DNA of 64,000 nt from Pseudomonas moraviensis (GCF_900105805.1 NZ_LT629788.1:3038001-3102000); one strand, 5' to 3'. Positions 8,256-16,295 are shown, numbered from the stretch's first letter. A program made the numbers and translations. The notes: generated from the letters alone by a model not told the origin.

Positions 8256-8487
8256 GATCGTTTCTCCACTTGTTCCCTGTTGCGATCATCACTTCACTCT
8301 GTCCAACCTTGCGAATGCGGGCTCTCGCCGGAGGCGGGCCCAAGATACCGTGCGAACTGTACGAGTGAGTGTGGAGGGCTGGAGCACGATCTACGTCACA
8401 GGCAAAAAGCCTAAGGAGCTGCGCGGCTTCCAAGTCCCTCCCTCGATGATCAGTCGAGAACTATCGCTCCTGGCGGAGCGTTAGTCG
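8256..8487 (-). ncRNA. Candidate IS110 bridge RNA region
   Basis: This is noncoding sequence upstream of the transposase, in the place where IS110-group elements encode the bridge RNA. Read in transposase direction it shows, in order, four parts. First is GCAGCTCCTT (8422-8413), identical to the target flank at 8503-8494. Second is a small hairpin AGGC/GCCT with a homopolymer loop (8412-8400). Third is GTAGAT (8394-8389), complementary to ATCTAC of the other target flank. Last is ACGGTATCT (8351-8343), identical to the element's own 3' junction (7275-7267). This is the left guide, right guide, donor guide order known for IS621. The RNA itself and its ends are inferred. Confidence 0.55.
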
Positions 8488-8493
8488 AGATAC

Positions 8494-8517
8494 AAGGAGC
8501 TGCCGAAGGCTACGATC
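8494..8517 (+). repeat. Type-2 REP palindrome, right half of the split pair
   Basis: AAGGAGCTGCCGAAGGCTAC and the following bases are the partner of 7211-7249. It overlaps the 3' end of the next minus-strand gene. Confidence 0.75.
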
Positions 8518-8893
8518 TGTTCTGTAACGCGTTGCGTGAGGATCTGACCAAGCGCAACCCGGCAACCACTACGGCAAACACCGCCAACGTCGTGTTGTAC
8601 AAGGCCAGGGCCGGCAACCCGAACACCAGCGCCAGCACCGCCAGCCACCACCCTGCCCGTCCGGACACGACGAATCCCAACAGCGCTACGCCTACCGCCG
8701 CCCAGCCCAGCACCTTGAAATGAATCATCAGCCCGAGGTTCGAGCGCACCGCGCATTCCCAGCGACTGGCCTCGTCGACACAGATGCCCACCCACTGTCC
8801 GTCTTCCATGAAGCCGTAACGCGCGGCATAACTGGCGGCCAGCCACAGCGGCAACAAAACGAGCAGCACAATCACGGGCAAGCGGCGGGACAT
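8510..8893 (-). CDS. Small membrane protein of unknown function
   Basis: This 127-residue protein has about four hydrophobic segments (residues ~5-24, 58-75, 80-95, 97-115). A periplasm-sized loop between the first two carries two cysteines (GICVDEASRWECAV) that could form a disulfide. I chose the ATG at 8893 (MSRRLPVIVLL); longer starts lack a membrane-protein N-terminus. The last codons run into the REP half next to the IS110 element, so the C-terminus is encoded partly by repeat DNA. I do not recognise the family. Confidence 0.7.
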   Translation of the reverse strand: MSRRLPVIVLLVLLPLWLAASYAARYGFMEDGQWVGICVDEASRWECAVRSNLGLMIHFKVLGWAAVGVALLGFVVSGRAGWWLAVLALVFGLPALALYNTTLAVFAVVVAGLRLVRSSRNALQNRS

Positions 8894-9117
8894 GGAGCAC
8901 TCCAATCTGCGGAAATCGGCGGCCAGCTTAATCTGCCGGCCGGTATTCGCAAGCACTAACAACTGTTAACTGTTCAGCGAGCCCTCGCAACGTGTATCGT
9001 CCAGCTACTATTACCCCGAATTCCGCCTGTTTGGTGCCGCAGCATGGCACTTTGGCGCTTGGCCGGTGGTCATAGCCTGCGAACTTCAATCGGCACCTTC
9101 CTCTAAGGGATCTAGTC

Positions 9118-10416
9118 ATGCTCCGTTCCTTGCGCTTCGCCGCGCTGTTCAGCGGCCTAATTTTGAGTGCGTCCGCGCTGGCGGTGGATATCGACGCCGC
9201 CAGTTATGGCTACCCGCTGACCAACCCGTTCGAGGCGACGATCGCCACGACACCACCGGACCTGCGTCCGGAGTTGCCGCTGGACGACGACATCACTCAG
9301 TCGGATCGCAGCCTTACCCTGCGCCCGGAGCGTGAATTCCAGCTGCCGGACAATTTCTGGGCAGTCAAAAAACTCACCTACCGCATCGCCACCCAGGACA
9401 AACCGGCGCCGCTGATCTTCCTGATCGCCGGCACCGGCGCGCGCTTTGACAGCACGCTCAACGAATACCTGAAGAAGTTGTATTACAAGGCCGGCTACCA
9501 CGTCGTGCAGTTGTCTTCGCCGACCAGTTTCGACTTCATCAGCGCCGCTTCGCGTTTCGCCACCCCGGGCGTGACCAAGGAAGATGCCGAAGACATGTAC
9601 CGGGTGATGCAGGCCGTGCGGGCGCAGAATCCGAAACTGCCGGTCACCGAGTACTACCTGACCGGTTACAGCCTCGGCGCCCTGGATGCCGCGTTCGTCG
9701 CGCATCTGGACGAGACCCGCCGCAGCTTCAACTTCAAGAAAGTCCTGCTGCTCAACCCGCCGGTCAATCTCTATACCTCGGTGACCAACCTCGACAAGCT
9801 GGTGCAGACCGAGGTCAAGGGTATCAACAACAGCACCACTTTCTATGAGCTGGTGCTGGCCAAACTGACCCGCTACTTCCAGCAGAAAGGCTACATCGAC
9901 CTCAACGATGCGCTGCTGTATGACTTCCAGCAGTCCAAGCAGCATCTGACCAACGAACAGATGGCCATGCTCATCGGCACGTCGTTCCGCTTCTCGGCCG
10001 CCGACATTGCCTACACCTCTGACCTGGTCAACCGTCGCGGCCTGATCACCCCGCCGAAATTCCCGATCACCGAAGGCACCAGCCTCACGCCGTTCCTCAA
10101 GCGTGCGCTGCAATGCGACTTCGACTGCTACATCACCGAACAGGTTATTCCGATGTGGCGCGCCCGCACCGACGGCGGCAGCCTGCTGCAACTGATCGAT
10201 CAGGTCAGCCTGTATGCGCTCAAGGATTACCTGCACGACAGCCCGAAAATCGCCGTGATGCACAACGCCGACGACGTCATCCTCGGCCCTGGCGACCTGG
10301 GCTTCCTGCGTAAAACCTTCGGTGATCGCCTGACCGTTTATCCACTGGGCGGCCACTGCGGCAACCTTAACTACCGCGTCAACAGCGACGCCATGCTGGA
10401 GTTCTTCCGTGGCTAA
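9118..10416 (+). CDS. Secreted alpha/beta-hydrolase-like protein upstream of mlaA
   Basis: This 432-residue protein has a signal peptide (residues ~1-22, cut after ALA). It has an alpha/beta hydrolase core: a glycine-rich LIFLIAGTGARFD segment, the nucleophile elbow TGYSLGALDA (Ser about 191) and a late histidine in LGGHCGNLNYR; the acid is probably Asp in HNADDVILGPGD. It is thus a periplasmic serine hydrolase candidate with unknown substrate. It overlaps mlaA by eight bases and should be cotranscribed, so an envelope-lipid role is a reasonable inference. Such proteins are sometimes mis-labelled serine/threonine kinase. Confidence 0.75.
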   Translation: MLRSLRFAALFSGLILSASALAVDIDAASYGYPLTNPFEATIATTPPDLRPELPLDDDITQSDRSLTLRPEREFQLPDNFWAVKKLTYRIATQDKPAPLIFLIAGTGARFDSTLNEYLKKLYYKAGYHVVQLSSPTSFDFISAASRFATPGVTKEDAEDMYRVMQAVRAQNPKLPVTEYYLTGYSLGALDAAFVAHLDETRRSFNFKKVLLLNPPVNLYTSVTNLDKLVQTEVKGINNSTTFYELVLAKLTRYFQQKGYIDLNDALLYDFQQSKQHLTNEQMAMLIGTSFRFSAADIAYTSDLVNRRGLITPPKFPITEGTSLTPFLKRALQCDFDCYITEQVIPMWRARTDGGSLLQLIDQVSLYALKDYLHDSPKIAVMHNADDVILGPGDLGFLRKTFGDRLTVYPLGGHCGNLNYRVNSDAMLEFFRG

Positions 10417-11197
10417 ATATCTCCTGCTGATTGCAGCGTTCCTCTGTGCAGGCGTGGCCCAGGCCGACAACAGTAAAGCCGACGCACCGGTGGTGGTCGA
10501 CAGCGACGGTTTCAAGGAACCGCTGACCAAACTCAAATTCAACCCGGGCCTGGACCAGCGCGAGTTCGAGCGCTCGACGCTCAACGCGCTGAACGTCTAT
10601 GACCCGCTGGAATCGTGGAACCGTCGGGTCTACCACTTCAACTACCGTTTCGACCAGTGGGTGTTCCTGCCGGTGGTCGATGGCTATCGCTACATCACGC
10701 CAAGCTTTGTGCGTACCGGGGTGAGCAACTTCTTCAACAACATTGGTGACGTGCCGAACCTGGTCAACAGCCTGCTGCAGTTCAAGGGCCAGCGCTCGAT
10801 GGAAACCACCGCGCGCCTGCTGCTCAACACCACGATCGGCATCGCCGGCCTGTGGGACCCGGCGACCGCCATGGGCCTGCCGCGCCAGAACGAAGACTTC
10901 GGGCAGACCCTGGGCTTCTATGGCGTGCCGGGCGGTGCGTACTTCGTACTGCCGATCTTCGGCCCGTCGAACATTCGCGACACTGCAGGTCTTGCCGTGG
11001 ATTACACCGCCGACACTGCGATCAACTTCCTCAATGTCGCGGAAGTCAGCTCCAACCATCCGGAAGTCTGGGCACTGCGTGCGATCGACAAGCGCTACCA
11101 GACCAGCTTCCGCTACGGTCAGATGAACTCGCCGTTCGAGTACGAGAAAGTGCGCTACGTCTACACCGAAGCGCGCAAGTTGCAGATCGCCGAGTAA
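10409..11197 (+). CDS. mlaA: MlaA (VacJ)-family outer-membrane lipid-asymmetry protein
   Basis: This 262-residue MlaA/VacJ protein extracts phospholipids from the outer leaflet of the outer membrane and passes them to the Mla pathway. Family motifs visible include DPLESWNRRVYHFNYRFDQW, the NFFNNIGDVPNLVNSLLQ stretch, QNEDFGQTLGFYGVPGGAY and the proline-rich LPIFGPSNIRD. The N-terminus looks like an ordinary signal peptide ending AQA. The only cysteine nearby (C13) is in a poor lipobox (AFLC), unlike the lipoprotein E. coli MlaA. The GTG start at 10409 overlaps the hydrolase gene by eight bases. A strong terminator follows. Confidence 0.93.
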   Translation: MAKYLLLIAAFLCAGVAQADNSKADAPVVVDSDGFKEPLTKLKFNPGLDQREFERSTLNALNVYDPLESWNRRVYHFNYRFDQWVFLPVVDGYRYITPSFVRTGVSNFFNNIGDVPNLVNSLLQFKGQRSMETTARLLLNTTIGIAGLWDPATAMGLPRQNEDFGQTLGFYGVPGGAYFVLPIFGPSNIRDTAGLAVDYTADTAINFLNVAEVSSNHPEVWALRAIDKRYQTSFRYGQMNSPFEYEKVRYVYTEARKLQIAE

Positions 11198-11216
11198 TTT
11201 CGGCGGGTACAAAAAA

Positions 11217-11249
11217 GGGCCATTCGATGCGAGTCGAATGGCCCTTTTT
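11217..11249. terminator. Bidirectional terminator between mlaA and the DUF808 gene
   Basis: An 11-bp stem GGGCCATTCGA/TCGAATGGCCC is flanked by an A run on the left and a T run on the right, so it can stop transcripts from both converging genes. Confidence 0.88.
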
Positions 11250-11271
11250 CATGGCATCACACAGATCAAAT

Positions 11272-11362
11272 TGTAGGAGTGAGCCTGCTCGCGATAGCGG
11301 TGTACCAGTCACCACCTGTCTGGCTGACAAACCGCTATCGCGAGCAGGCTCACTCCTACAGG
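11272..11362. repeat. Type-1 REP pair
   Basis: Two inverted GTAGGAGTGAGCCTGCTCGC copies lie between convergent genes. Confidence 0.9.
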
Positions 11363-11371
11363 GGGCTGTAT

Positions 11372-12286
11372 TCAGCCTTTGATTGCGCGCCAGAGCTTGC
11401 CCAGGACAGTCACTACCGCCAGCACCACGGCGCCGGCAATAATCCCCGCAACACCATTGAGCAGCATTGGCACGGCGAACCCGGCGCTGCCCGCCGCTGC
11501 GCCGACACCTTCGATCCAGTGATGCAGCACCGGCACGCCATGAGTCAGGATGCCGCCGCCGACCAGGAACATCGCCGCCGTGCCGACCACCGACAGGGTT
11601 TTCATCATGTACGGCGCGGCGCTGAGAATGCCGCCGCCGATTTTTTTCGCCATCTGCCCGGGTTTCTGCGTCAGCCACAGGCCCAGATCGTCAAGTTTGA
11701 CGATGCCCGCCACCAAACCGTAAACGCCGACGGTCATGACGATGGCGATGCCGGACATGACAACCACTTGCTGGGTCAGCGAGGCATCTGCCACGGTGCC
11801 GAGGGTGATGGCGATGATTTCTGCCGAAAGAATGAAGTCGGTGCGGATCGCGCCTTTGATCTTGTCCTTTTCGTACGCCACCAGATCGGTGGTCGGGTCG
11901 GCGACGGCCTCGGTCAACTGCGCGTGCCCAGCTTCGTCTTCCTCTTTGCTGTGCAGGAACTTGTGTGCGAGTTTCTCGAAACCCTCGAAGCACAGGTATG
12001 CACCGCCGACCATCAACAGCGGCGTCACCAGCCATGGCACGAAGGCGCTGATTGCCAGCGCCGACGGCACGAGGATCAGTTTGTTGACGAACGAGCCCTT
12101 GGCCACCGCCCAGACCACGGGAATTTCCCGCTCGGCGCGCACGCCCGAGACCTGCTGGGCGTTGAGCGCCAGGTCGTCACCGAGCACGCCGGCAGTCTTC
12201 TTGGCGGCCATTTTCGTCATCAATGCAACGTCATCCAGAACGGTGGCGATGTCATCGATCAGCACCAGCAAACTGCTTCCTGCCAT
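11372..12286 (-). CDS. DUF808 membrane protein (YedI-like)
   Basis: This 304-residue inner-membrane protein of the DUF808/YedI family has an N-terminal family signature (GSSLLVLIDDIATVLDDVA) and about six hydrophobic segments, with a charged stretch in the middle (HSKEEDEAGHAQ, about residue 118). Function is unknown. I chose the ATG at 12286, because the conserved family N-terminus begins there; the frame is open far upstream only by accident of high GC. It is divergent from a TetR regulator, which may control it. Confidence 0.88.
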   Translation of the reverse strand: MAGSSLLVLIDDIATVLDDVALMTKMAAKKTAGVLGDDLALNAQQVSGVRAEREIPVVWAVAKGSFVNKLILVPSALAISAFVPWLVTPLLMVGGAYLCFEGFEKLAHKFLHSKEEDEAGHAQLTEAVADPTTDLVAYEKDKIKGAIRTDFILSAEIIAITLGTVADASLTQQVVVMSGIAIVMTVGVYGLVAGIVKLDDLGLWLTQKPGQMAKKIGGGILSAAPYMMKTLSVVGTAAMFLVGGGILTHGVPVLHHWIEGVGAAAGSAGFAVPMLLNGVAGIIAGAVVLAVVTVLGKLWRAIKG

Positions 12287-12354
12287 GAATCCTGTTTCCT
12301 TCTGTGTATGAATGTTGCCAAGCATAACGCGACCGCCGGCCACAGGCTGCATTG

Positions 12355-12369
12355 TTGAGCGCCGCTCAA
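12355..12369. promoter_or_regulatory. Perfect 15-bp palindrome, candidate TetR operator
   Basis: TTGAGCGCCGCTCAA lies in the 135-base gap between the divergent DUF808 and TetR genes, 52 bases before the TetR ATG. TetR proteins commonly bind such palindromes in their own divergent promoter; the assignment is inference. Confidence 0.45.
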
Positions 12370-12421
12370 GGCCGGTGCTACCATGCGCCACCGCCAGAAC
12401 AGGCAAGGAACCACCGGGTTT

Positions 12422-13027
12422 ATGAGCACAATCCGCGAGCGTAACAAAGAACTGATCCTGCGCGCCGCCAGCGAAGAGTTTGCCGACAAGGGCTTTGCGG
12501 CGACCAAAACCAGCGACATCGCCGCCAAGGCGGGATTGCCCAAGCCCAACGTCTACTACTACTTCAAATCCAAGGAAAACCTCTACCGCGAGGTGCTGGA
12601 AAGCATCATCGAGCCGATTCTGCAGGCCTCGACCCCGTTCAACCCGGATGGCGTGCCGAGCGAAGTGCTGAGCGGCTACATCCGCTCGAAGATCCGCATC
12701 TCCCGCGACCTGCCCTACGCCTCCAAGGTATTCGCAAGCGAAATCATGCACGGCGCGCCGCACCTGAGCGCCGACCTGGTCGAGCAGCTCAACGCCCAGG
12801 CCAAGCACAACATCGCCTGCATCCAGAGCTGGATCGACCGCGGCCAGATCGCCCCGATCGACCCCAACCACCTGATGTTCAGCATCTGGGCCGCCACCCA
12901 GACCTACGCCGACTTCGACTGGCAGATTTCTGCGGTGACCGGGAAAGACAAACTCGACGAAGCCGATTATGAAGCGGCCGCGCAGACGATTATCCGGTTG
13001 GTTTTAAAAGGGTGTGAGCCGGACTGA
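12422..13027 (+). CDS. TetR/AcrR-family transcriptional regulator
   Basis: This 201-residue protein has an N-terminal TetR HTH (about residues 8-55, including GFAATKTSDIAAKAGLPKPNVYYYFKSKE, where the recognition helix sits) and a helical ligand domain. The C-terminal part (ASEIMHGAPHLS, WAATQTYADFDWQ) resembles the RutR/YcdC type of C-domain. The ATG at 12422 begins the conserved MSTIRERNKELIL segment. It probably represses itself and the divergent DUF808 gene through the palindrome between them. Effector unknown. Confidence 0.9.
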   Translation: MSTIRERNKELILRAASEEFADKGFAATKTSDIAAKAGLPKPNVYYYFKSKENLYREVLESIIEPILQASTPFNPDGVPSEVLSGYIRSKIRISRDLPYASKVFASEIMHGAPHLSADLVEQLNAQAKHNIACIQSWIDRGQIAPIDPNHLMFSIWAATQTYADFDWQISAVTGKDKLDEADYEAAAQTIIRLVLKGCEPD

Positions 13028-13043
13028 AAGACCGCAGCGACGC

Positions 13044-13110
13044 AATCGCGAGCAGGCTCACTCCTACATTTGGAATACGTTCCCCTGTAGGAGTGAGCCT
13101 GCTCGCGATC
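13044..13110. repeat. Type-1 REP pair, 3' side of the RAYT gene
   Basis: Inverted REP copies are separated by only about 17 bases. Together with the pair at 13681-13778 they bracket the REP-associated transposase gene. Confidence 0.88.
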
Positions 13111-13129
13111 GAGGCGATACGGTCCCCAC

Positions 13130-13588
13130 TCAAACCCAAATCGCACCCCATAGCGGATAGTCGCCAAGCTTCTCCACCAGCCCGGCCCGCAATGGGTTGG
13201 CTACTACATACCGCGCCACTTTCACCAGGTTCTCCTCCCGCCGCAACGCCCGATCATGAAAACCTCTCTGCCAGAGAACACTGTTATCTCCGGTAGCCTG
13301 TCTTACGGATCTGGTACTCATCGACTTGGTTTTCTGCATCAGCTCACTCAATGAGCCCCGCCGTAATTCAATCAGCCAGTGAAAATGATCAGGCATGACG
13401 ACCCAGGCCAGTGAATGCACCAGCCCGGAATCCTGGGCATTTTGGAATTGATCAGCGACCAGCTTGCCCAAGGCAAAATCCTTGAAAACCGGCCTTCGTT
13501 CATGGGTGTTGCTGGTTAACAGATAGATTCGGCTGACTTCGGCATAGCGCCCGACTCGCAATTTATGTGCAGCAGGTAGATCTGGCAT
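13130..13588 (-). CDS. REP-associated tyrosine transposase (RAYT, IS200-like)
   Basis: This 152-residue Y1_Tnp/HUH protein carries the catalytic His pair in MPDHFHWLIE and the conserved tyrosine region VKVARYVVANPLRAGLV. It has the WQRGFHDRALR segment typical of RAYTs. RAYTs are single-copy, domesticated relatives of IS200/IS605 transposases that cut and disperse the REP palindromes flanking them. I chose the ATG at 13588, preceded by GGAGG; upstream frame extension would translate REP DNA. Type-1 REP pairs lie on both sides, making this a probable REPtron and the likely parent of type-1 REPs in the window. Confidence 0.9.
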   Translation of the reverse strand: MPDLPAAHKLRVGRYAEVSRIYLLTSNTHERRPVFKDFALGKLVADQFQNAQDSGLVHSLAWVVMPDHFHWLIELRRGSLSELMQKTKSMSTRSVRQATGDNSVLWQRGFHDRALRREENLVKVARYVVANPLRAGLVEKLGDYPLWGAIWV

Positions 13589-13680
13589 TCCTTTGCCTCC
13601 TGTGATCAAGTCATAAGAGGCTAGTACCGGGGATGCAAATGGAGTGGGCAGACTGTTGGCAGGATGTGTCCGGAAGATAG

Positions 13681-13778
13681 CTATCGCGAGCAGGCTCACT
13701 CCTACAGGGGTTTTGTGGCGTTCCAACATTTTGTGTCTGAACCCAGATCTACTGTAGGAGTGAGCCTGCTCGCGATGG
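13681..13778. repeat. Type-1 REP pair, 5' side of the RAYT gene
   Basis: Two inverted REP copies are separated by about 45 bases, upstream of the RAYT start. Confidence 0.88.
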
Positions 13779-13800
13779 CCATAGCTCAATCACCGCAAAT

Positions 13801-14241
13801 TCAAGCAACCACCCCCCCATCCGCCCTCAGATCCAGCGCCTCTACCGCTTTGATCGCCACCTGCTCATCCACATCCGACAAATCTCCGCTGATCCCGATC
13901 GCGCCCAGCACTTCACCCGCCTGATTGCGAATCAACACACCACCCGGTGCCGGCACAACGCTGCCCTGCCCCATGCTGTTCAACGAAGAAAAAAAGGCCG
14001 GGCGTTGTTGGGCGTCCTGGGCGAGCAGGCGTGAGCCTTTGCCCAGGGCGATGGCGCCCCAGGCTTTGCCGATGGCGATGTCGGGGCGCAACAGGCTGGC
14101 ACCGTCTTCGCGTTGCAGGGCGATCAGGTGGCCGCCGGTGTCGAGTACCGCGATGGTCAGTGGCGCGGCGTTGATGCCGCGCCCCGCACTGATGGCTTCG
14201 CTGACCAGGTTGACTGCGACTTTCAAGGTTAAAGCGCTCAT
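13801..14241 (-). CDS. GlcG/HbpS-family (DUF336) protein
   Basis: This 146-residue protein belongs to the GlcG/HbpS family. It has the core LTIAVLDTGGHLIALQREDGA, then APGGVLIRNQAGEVLGAIGISGD. Members are associated with glycolate/glyoxylate genes or bind haem; the enzymatic role is not established. It is divergent from gcl and shares the 268-base control region with two TTGTATACAA palindromes, so it is probably co-regulated with glyoxylate use. Confidence 0.87.
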   Translation of the reverse strand: MSALTLKVAVNLVSEAISAGRGINAAPLTIAVLDTGGHLIALQREDGASLLRPDIAIGKAWGAIALGKGSRLLAQDAQQRPAFFSSLNSMGQGSVVPAPGGVLIRNQAGEVLGAIGISGDLSDVDEQVAIKAVEALDLRADGGVVA

Positions 14242-14334
14242 GGTGCCGTCCTCATTTTGTTATAGGGAAAGTCGTGGGACTGCGCGTTTCTGCCACAGTC
14301 CGATGCAACAAATAGAACACAATGAGTTAGTTTT

Positions 14335-14344
14335 TTGTATACAA
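14335..14344. promoter_or_regulatory. TTGTATACAA palindrome, operator copy 1
   Basis: A perfect 10-bp palindrome of the type bound by FCD-class GntR regulators lies between the divergent glcG-like gene and gcl, about 94 bases before the former's start codon. An identical copy lies at 14473-14482. Confidence 0.55.
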
Positions 14345-14472
14345 TAATTCTCGAAAAGCGCCGCATGCGACGAAAAGCCACAGCACAAGCGGCTTCCGAC
14401 GAATGAAACAGGCGCTTGAGAAAATGGATTGACCTGCGCCGTCCGCCGTGAATACACTCTGCGCAAAGCCAC

Positions 14473-14482
14473 TTGTATACAA
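14473..14482. promoter_or_regulatory. TTGTATACAA palindrome, operator copy 2
   Basis: The identical palindrome lies 27 bases before the gcl ATG, where bound protein would block gcl transcription. P. putida gcl is known to be repressed by the GntR-family regulator GclR; linking this site to a GclR homologue is inference. Confidence 0.55.
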
Positions 14483-14509
14483 TTACAAAACGTAAAGAGG
14501 CACAAAACC

Positions 14510-16285
14510 ATGAGCAAAATGAGAGCAATCGAAGCCGCCGTTCTGGTGATGCGCCGCGAAGGGGTTGATACCGCTTTTGGCATCCCGGGCGCAGCGATCA
14601 ACCCGCTGTACTCCGCCTTGCAAAAGGTCGGTGGCATCGATCACGTCCTTGCTCGCCACGTTGAAGGCGCCTCGCACATGGCCGAGGGCTACACCCGCAC
14701 CAAGGCCGGCAACATCGGCGTGTGCATCGGCACGTCCGGCCCGGCCGGTACCGACATGGTCACCGGGCTCTACAGCGCCTCGGCCGACTCGATTCCAATT
14801 CTCTGCATCACAGGGCAAGCACCCCGCGCCCGGATGCACAAGGAAGACTTCCAGGCTGTCGACATCACCAGCATCGTCAAGCCAGTCACCAAGTGGGCGA
14901 CCACGGTGCTCGAACCGGGCCAGGTGCCTTACGCCTTCCAGAAAGCTTTTTATGAAATGCGCTCCGGCCGTCCGGGCCCAGTGCTGATCGACCTGCCATT
15001 CGACGTGCAGATGGCCGAGATCGAATTCGACATTGACGCTTACCAACCGCTACCACTGGCCAAACCGACCGCGACCCGCGTGCAGGTCGAGAAGGCTCTG
15101 GCGCTGCTGGATCAAGCCGAGCGTCCGTTGCTGGTCGCCGGTGGCGGCATCATCAATGCCGATGCCAGCGATCTGTTGGTCGAGTTCGCCGAACTGACCG
15201 GCATCCCGGTCATCCCGACCCTGATGGGCTGGGGCACCATTCCTGACGATCACCCGCTGATGGTCGGCATGGTCGGTCTGCAGACTTCGCACCGTTACGG
15301 CAACGCGACGATGCTGAAATCCGACGTGGTATTGGGTATCGGCAACCGCTGGGCCAACCGTCACACCGGTTCGGTGGACGTGTACACCGAAGGTCGCAAG
15401 TTCATTCACGTCGACATCGAAGGCACGCAGATCGGCCGTGTGTTCACCCCGGATCTGGGCATCGTCTCCGACGCCGCCGCCGCGCTGACCGTGTTCATCG
15501 AAGTGGCGCGGGAATGGCAAGCCGCCGGCAAGCTGAAAAACCGCAGTGCCTGGCTGCAGGATTGCCAGCAGCGCAAAGCCAGCCTGCACCGCAAGACTCA
15601 CTTCGACAACGTGCCGGTCAAACCGCAGCGCGTTTACGAGGAAATGAATCAGGTGTTCGGCAAGGACACCTGCTACGTCAGCACCATTGGTCTGTCGCAG
15701 ATTGCCGGCGCGCAGTTCCTGCACGTCTACAAGCCGCGTCACTGGATCAACTGTGGCCAGGCCGGCCCGTTGGGCTGGACCATTCCGGCGGCGCTGGGCG
15801 TGGTCAAGGCCGATCCGAACCGCAAAGTCGTGGCCCTGTCGGGGGACTATGATTTCCAGTTCATGATCGAAGAACTGGCGGTCGGCGCTCAGTTCAAACT
15901 GCCGTACATCCACGTCGTGGTGAACAACTCGTACCTGGGCCTGATCCGTCAGGCGCAGCGCGGGTTCGAAATGGACTACTGCGTACAGCTGTCCTTCGAT
16001 AACCTGAATGCGCCGGAACTCAACGGTTACGGGGTTGACCACATCGCAGTCGCTGAAGGCCTCGGTTGCAAGGCGCTGCGCGTGTTCGAACCATCGGAAA
16101 TCGCCCCTGCCCTGCGCAAGGCCGAACAGATGATCGAAGAGTTCAAGGTGCCGGTGATCGTCGAGATCATCCTGGAGCGTGTGACCAACATCTCCATGGG
16201 TACCGAGATCAACGCGGTCAACGAATTCGAAGACCTGGCGCTGGTCGGCAACGACGCGCCGACGGCGATTTCGTTGCTTGATTGA
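14510..16285 (+). CDS. gcl: Glyoxylate carboligase
   Basis: This 591-residue thiamine-diphosphate enzyme condenses two glyoxylates to tartronate semialdehyde plus CO2. It shows the three TPP-enzyme domains. The N-terminal domain has GIPGAAINPLYSAL and HVEGASHMAEGYTR, where a valine replaces the usual catalytic glutamate, the hallmark of Gcl. The middle FAD/ADP domain follows, then a C-terminal TPP-binding domain with SGDYDFQFMIEELAVGAQ and NNSYLGLIRQAQ. Length matches E. coli Gcl (593). The ATG at 14510 begins the conserved MSKMRAIEAAV. It heads the glyoxylate operon. Confidence 0.97.
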   Translation: MSKMRAIEAAVLVMRREGVDTAFGIPGAAINPLYSALQKVGGIDHVLARHVEGASHMAEGYTRTKAGNIGVCIGTSGPAGTDMVTGLYSASADSIPILCITGQAPRARMHKEDFQAVDITSIVKPVTKWATTVLEPGQVPYAFQKAFYEMRSGRPGPVLIDLPFDVQMAEIEFDIDAYQPLPLAKPTATRVQVEKALALLDQAERPLLVAGGGIINADASDLLVEFAELTGIPVIPTLMGWGTIPDDHPLMVGMVGLQTSHRYGNATMLKSDVVLGIGNRWANRHTGSVDVYTEGRKFIHVDIEGTQIGRVFTPDLGIVSDAAAALTVFIEVAREWQAAGKLKNRSAWLQDCQQRKASLHRKTHFDNVPVKPQRVYEEMNQVFGKDTCYVSTIGLSQIAGAQFLHVYKPRHWINCGQAGPLGWTIPAALGVVKADPNRKVVALSGDYDFQFMIEELAVGAQFKLPYIHVVVNNSYLGLIRQAQRGFEMDYCVQLSFDNLNAPELNGYGVDHIAVAEGLGCKALRVFEPSEIAPALRKAEQMIEEFKVPVIVEIILERVTNISMGTEINAVNEFEDLALVGNDAPTAISLLD

Positions 16286-16295
16286 TTGCTTTTAG

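Larger units (their letters stand above)
7267..8493 (-). mobile_element. IS110-family element inserted in a REP sequence
   Basis: The element is about 1,221 bases long and encodes one DEDD transposase with a long (232-base) noncoding 5' side and a very short 3' side, the layout of the IS110 group (not IS1111). The hexamer AGATAC is present at both junctions (7267-7272 and 8488-8493), so the exact crossover lies somewhere in that hexamer. Removing one copy and the interior rejoins a type-2 REP pair. IS110/IS1111 elements of Pseudomonas are known to favour REP targets. Confidence 0.85.

Noticed and set aside
11372..12871. Extended 499-codon version of the DUF808 protein.
   Set aside because: The extra N-terminal part runs antisense through the TetR gene and lacks family similarity; the conserved start is at 12286.
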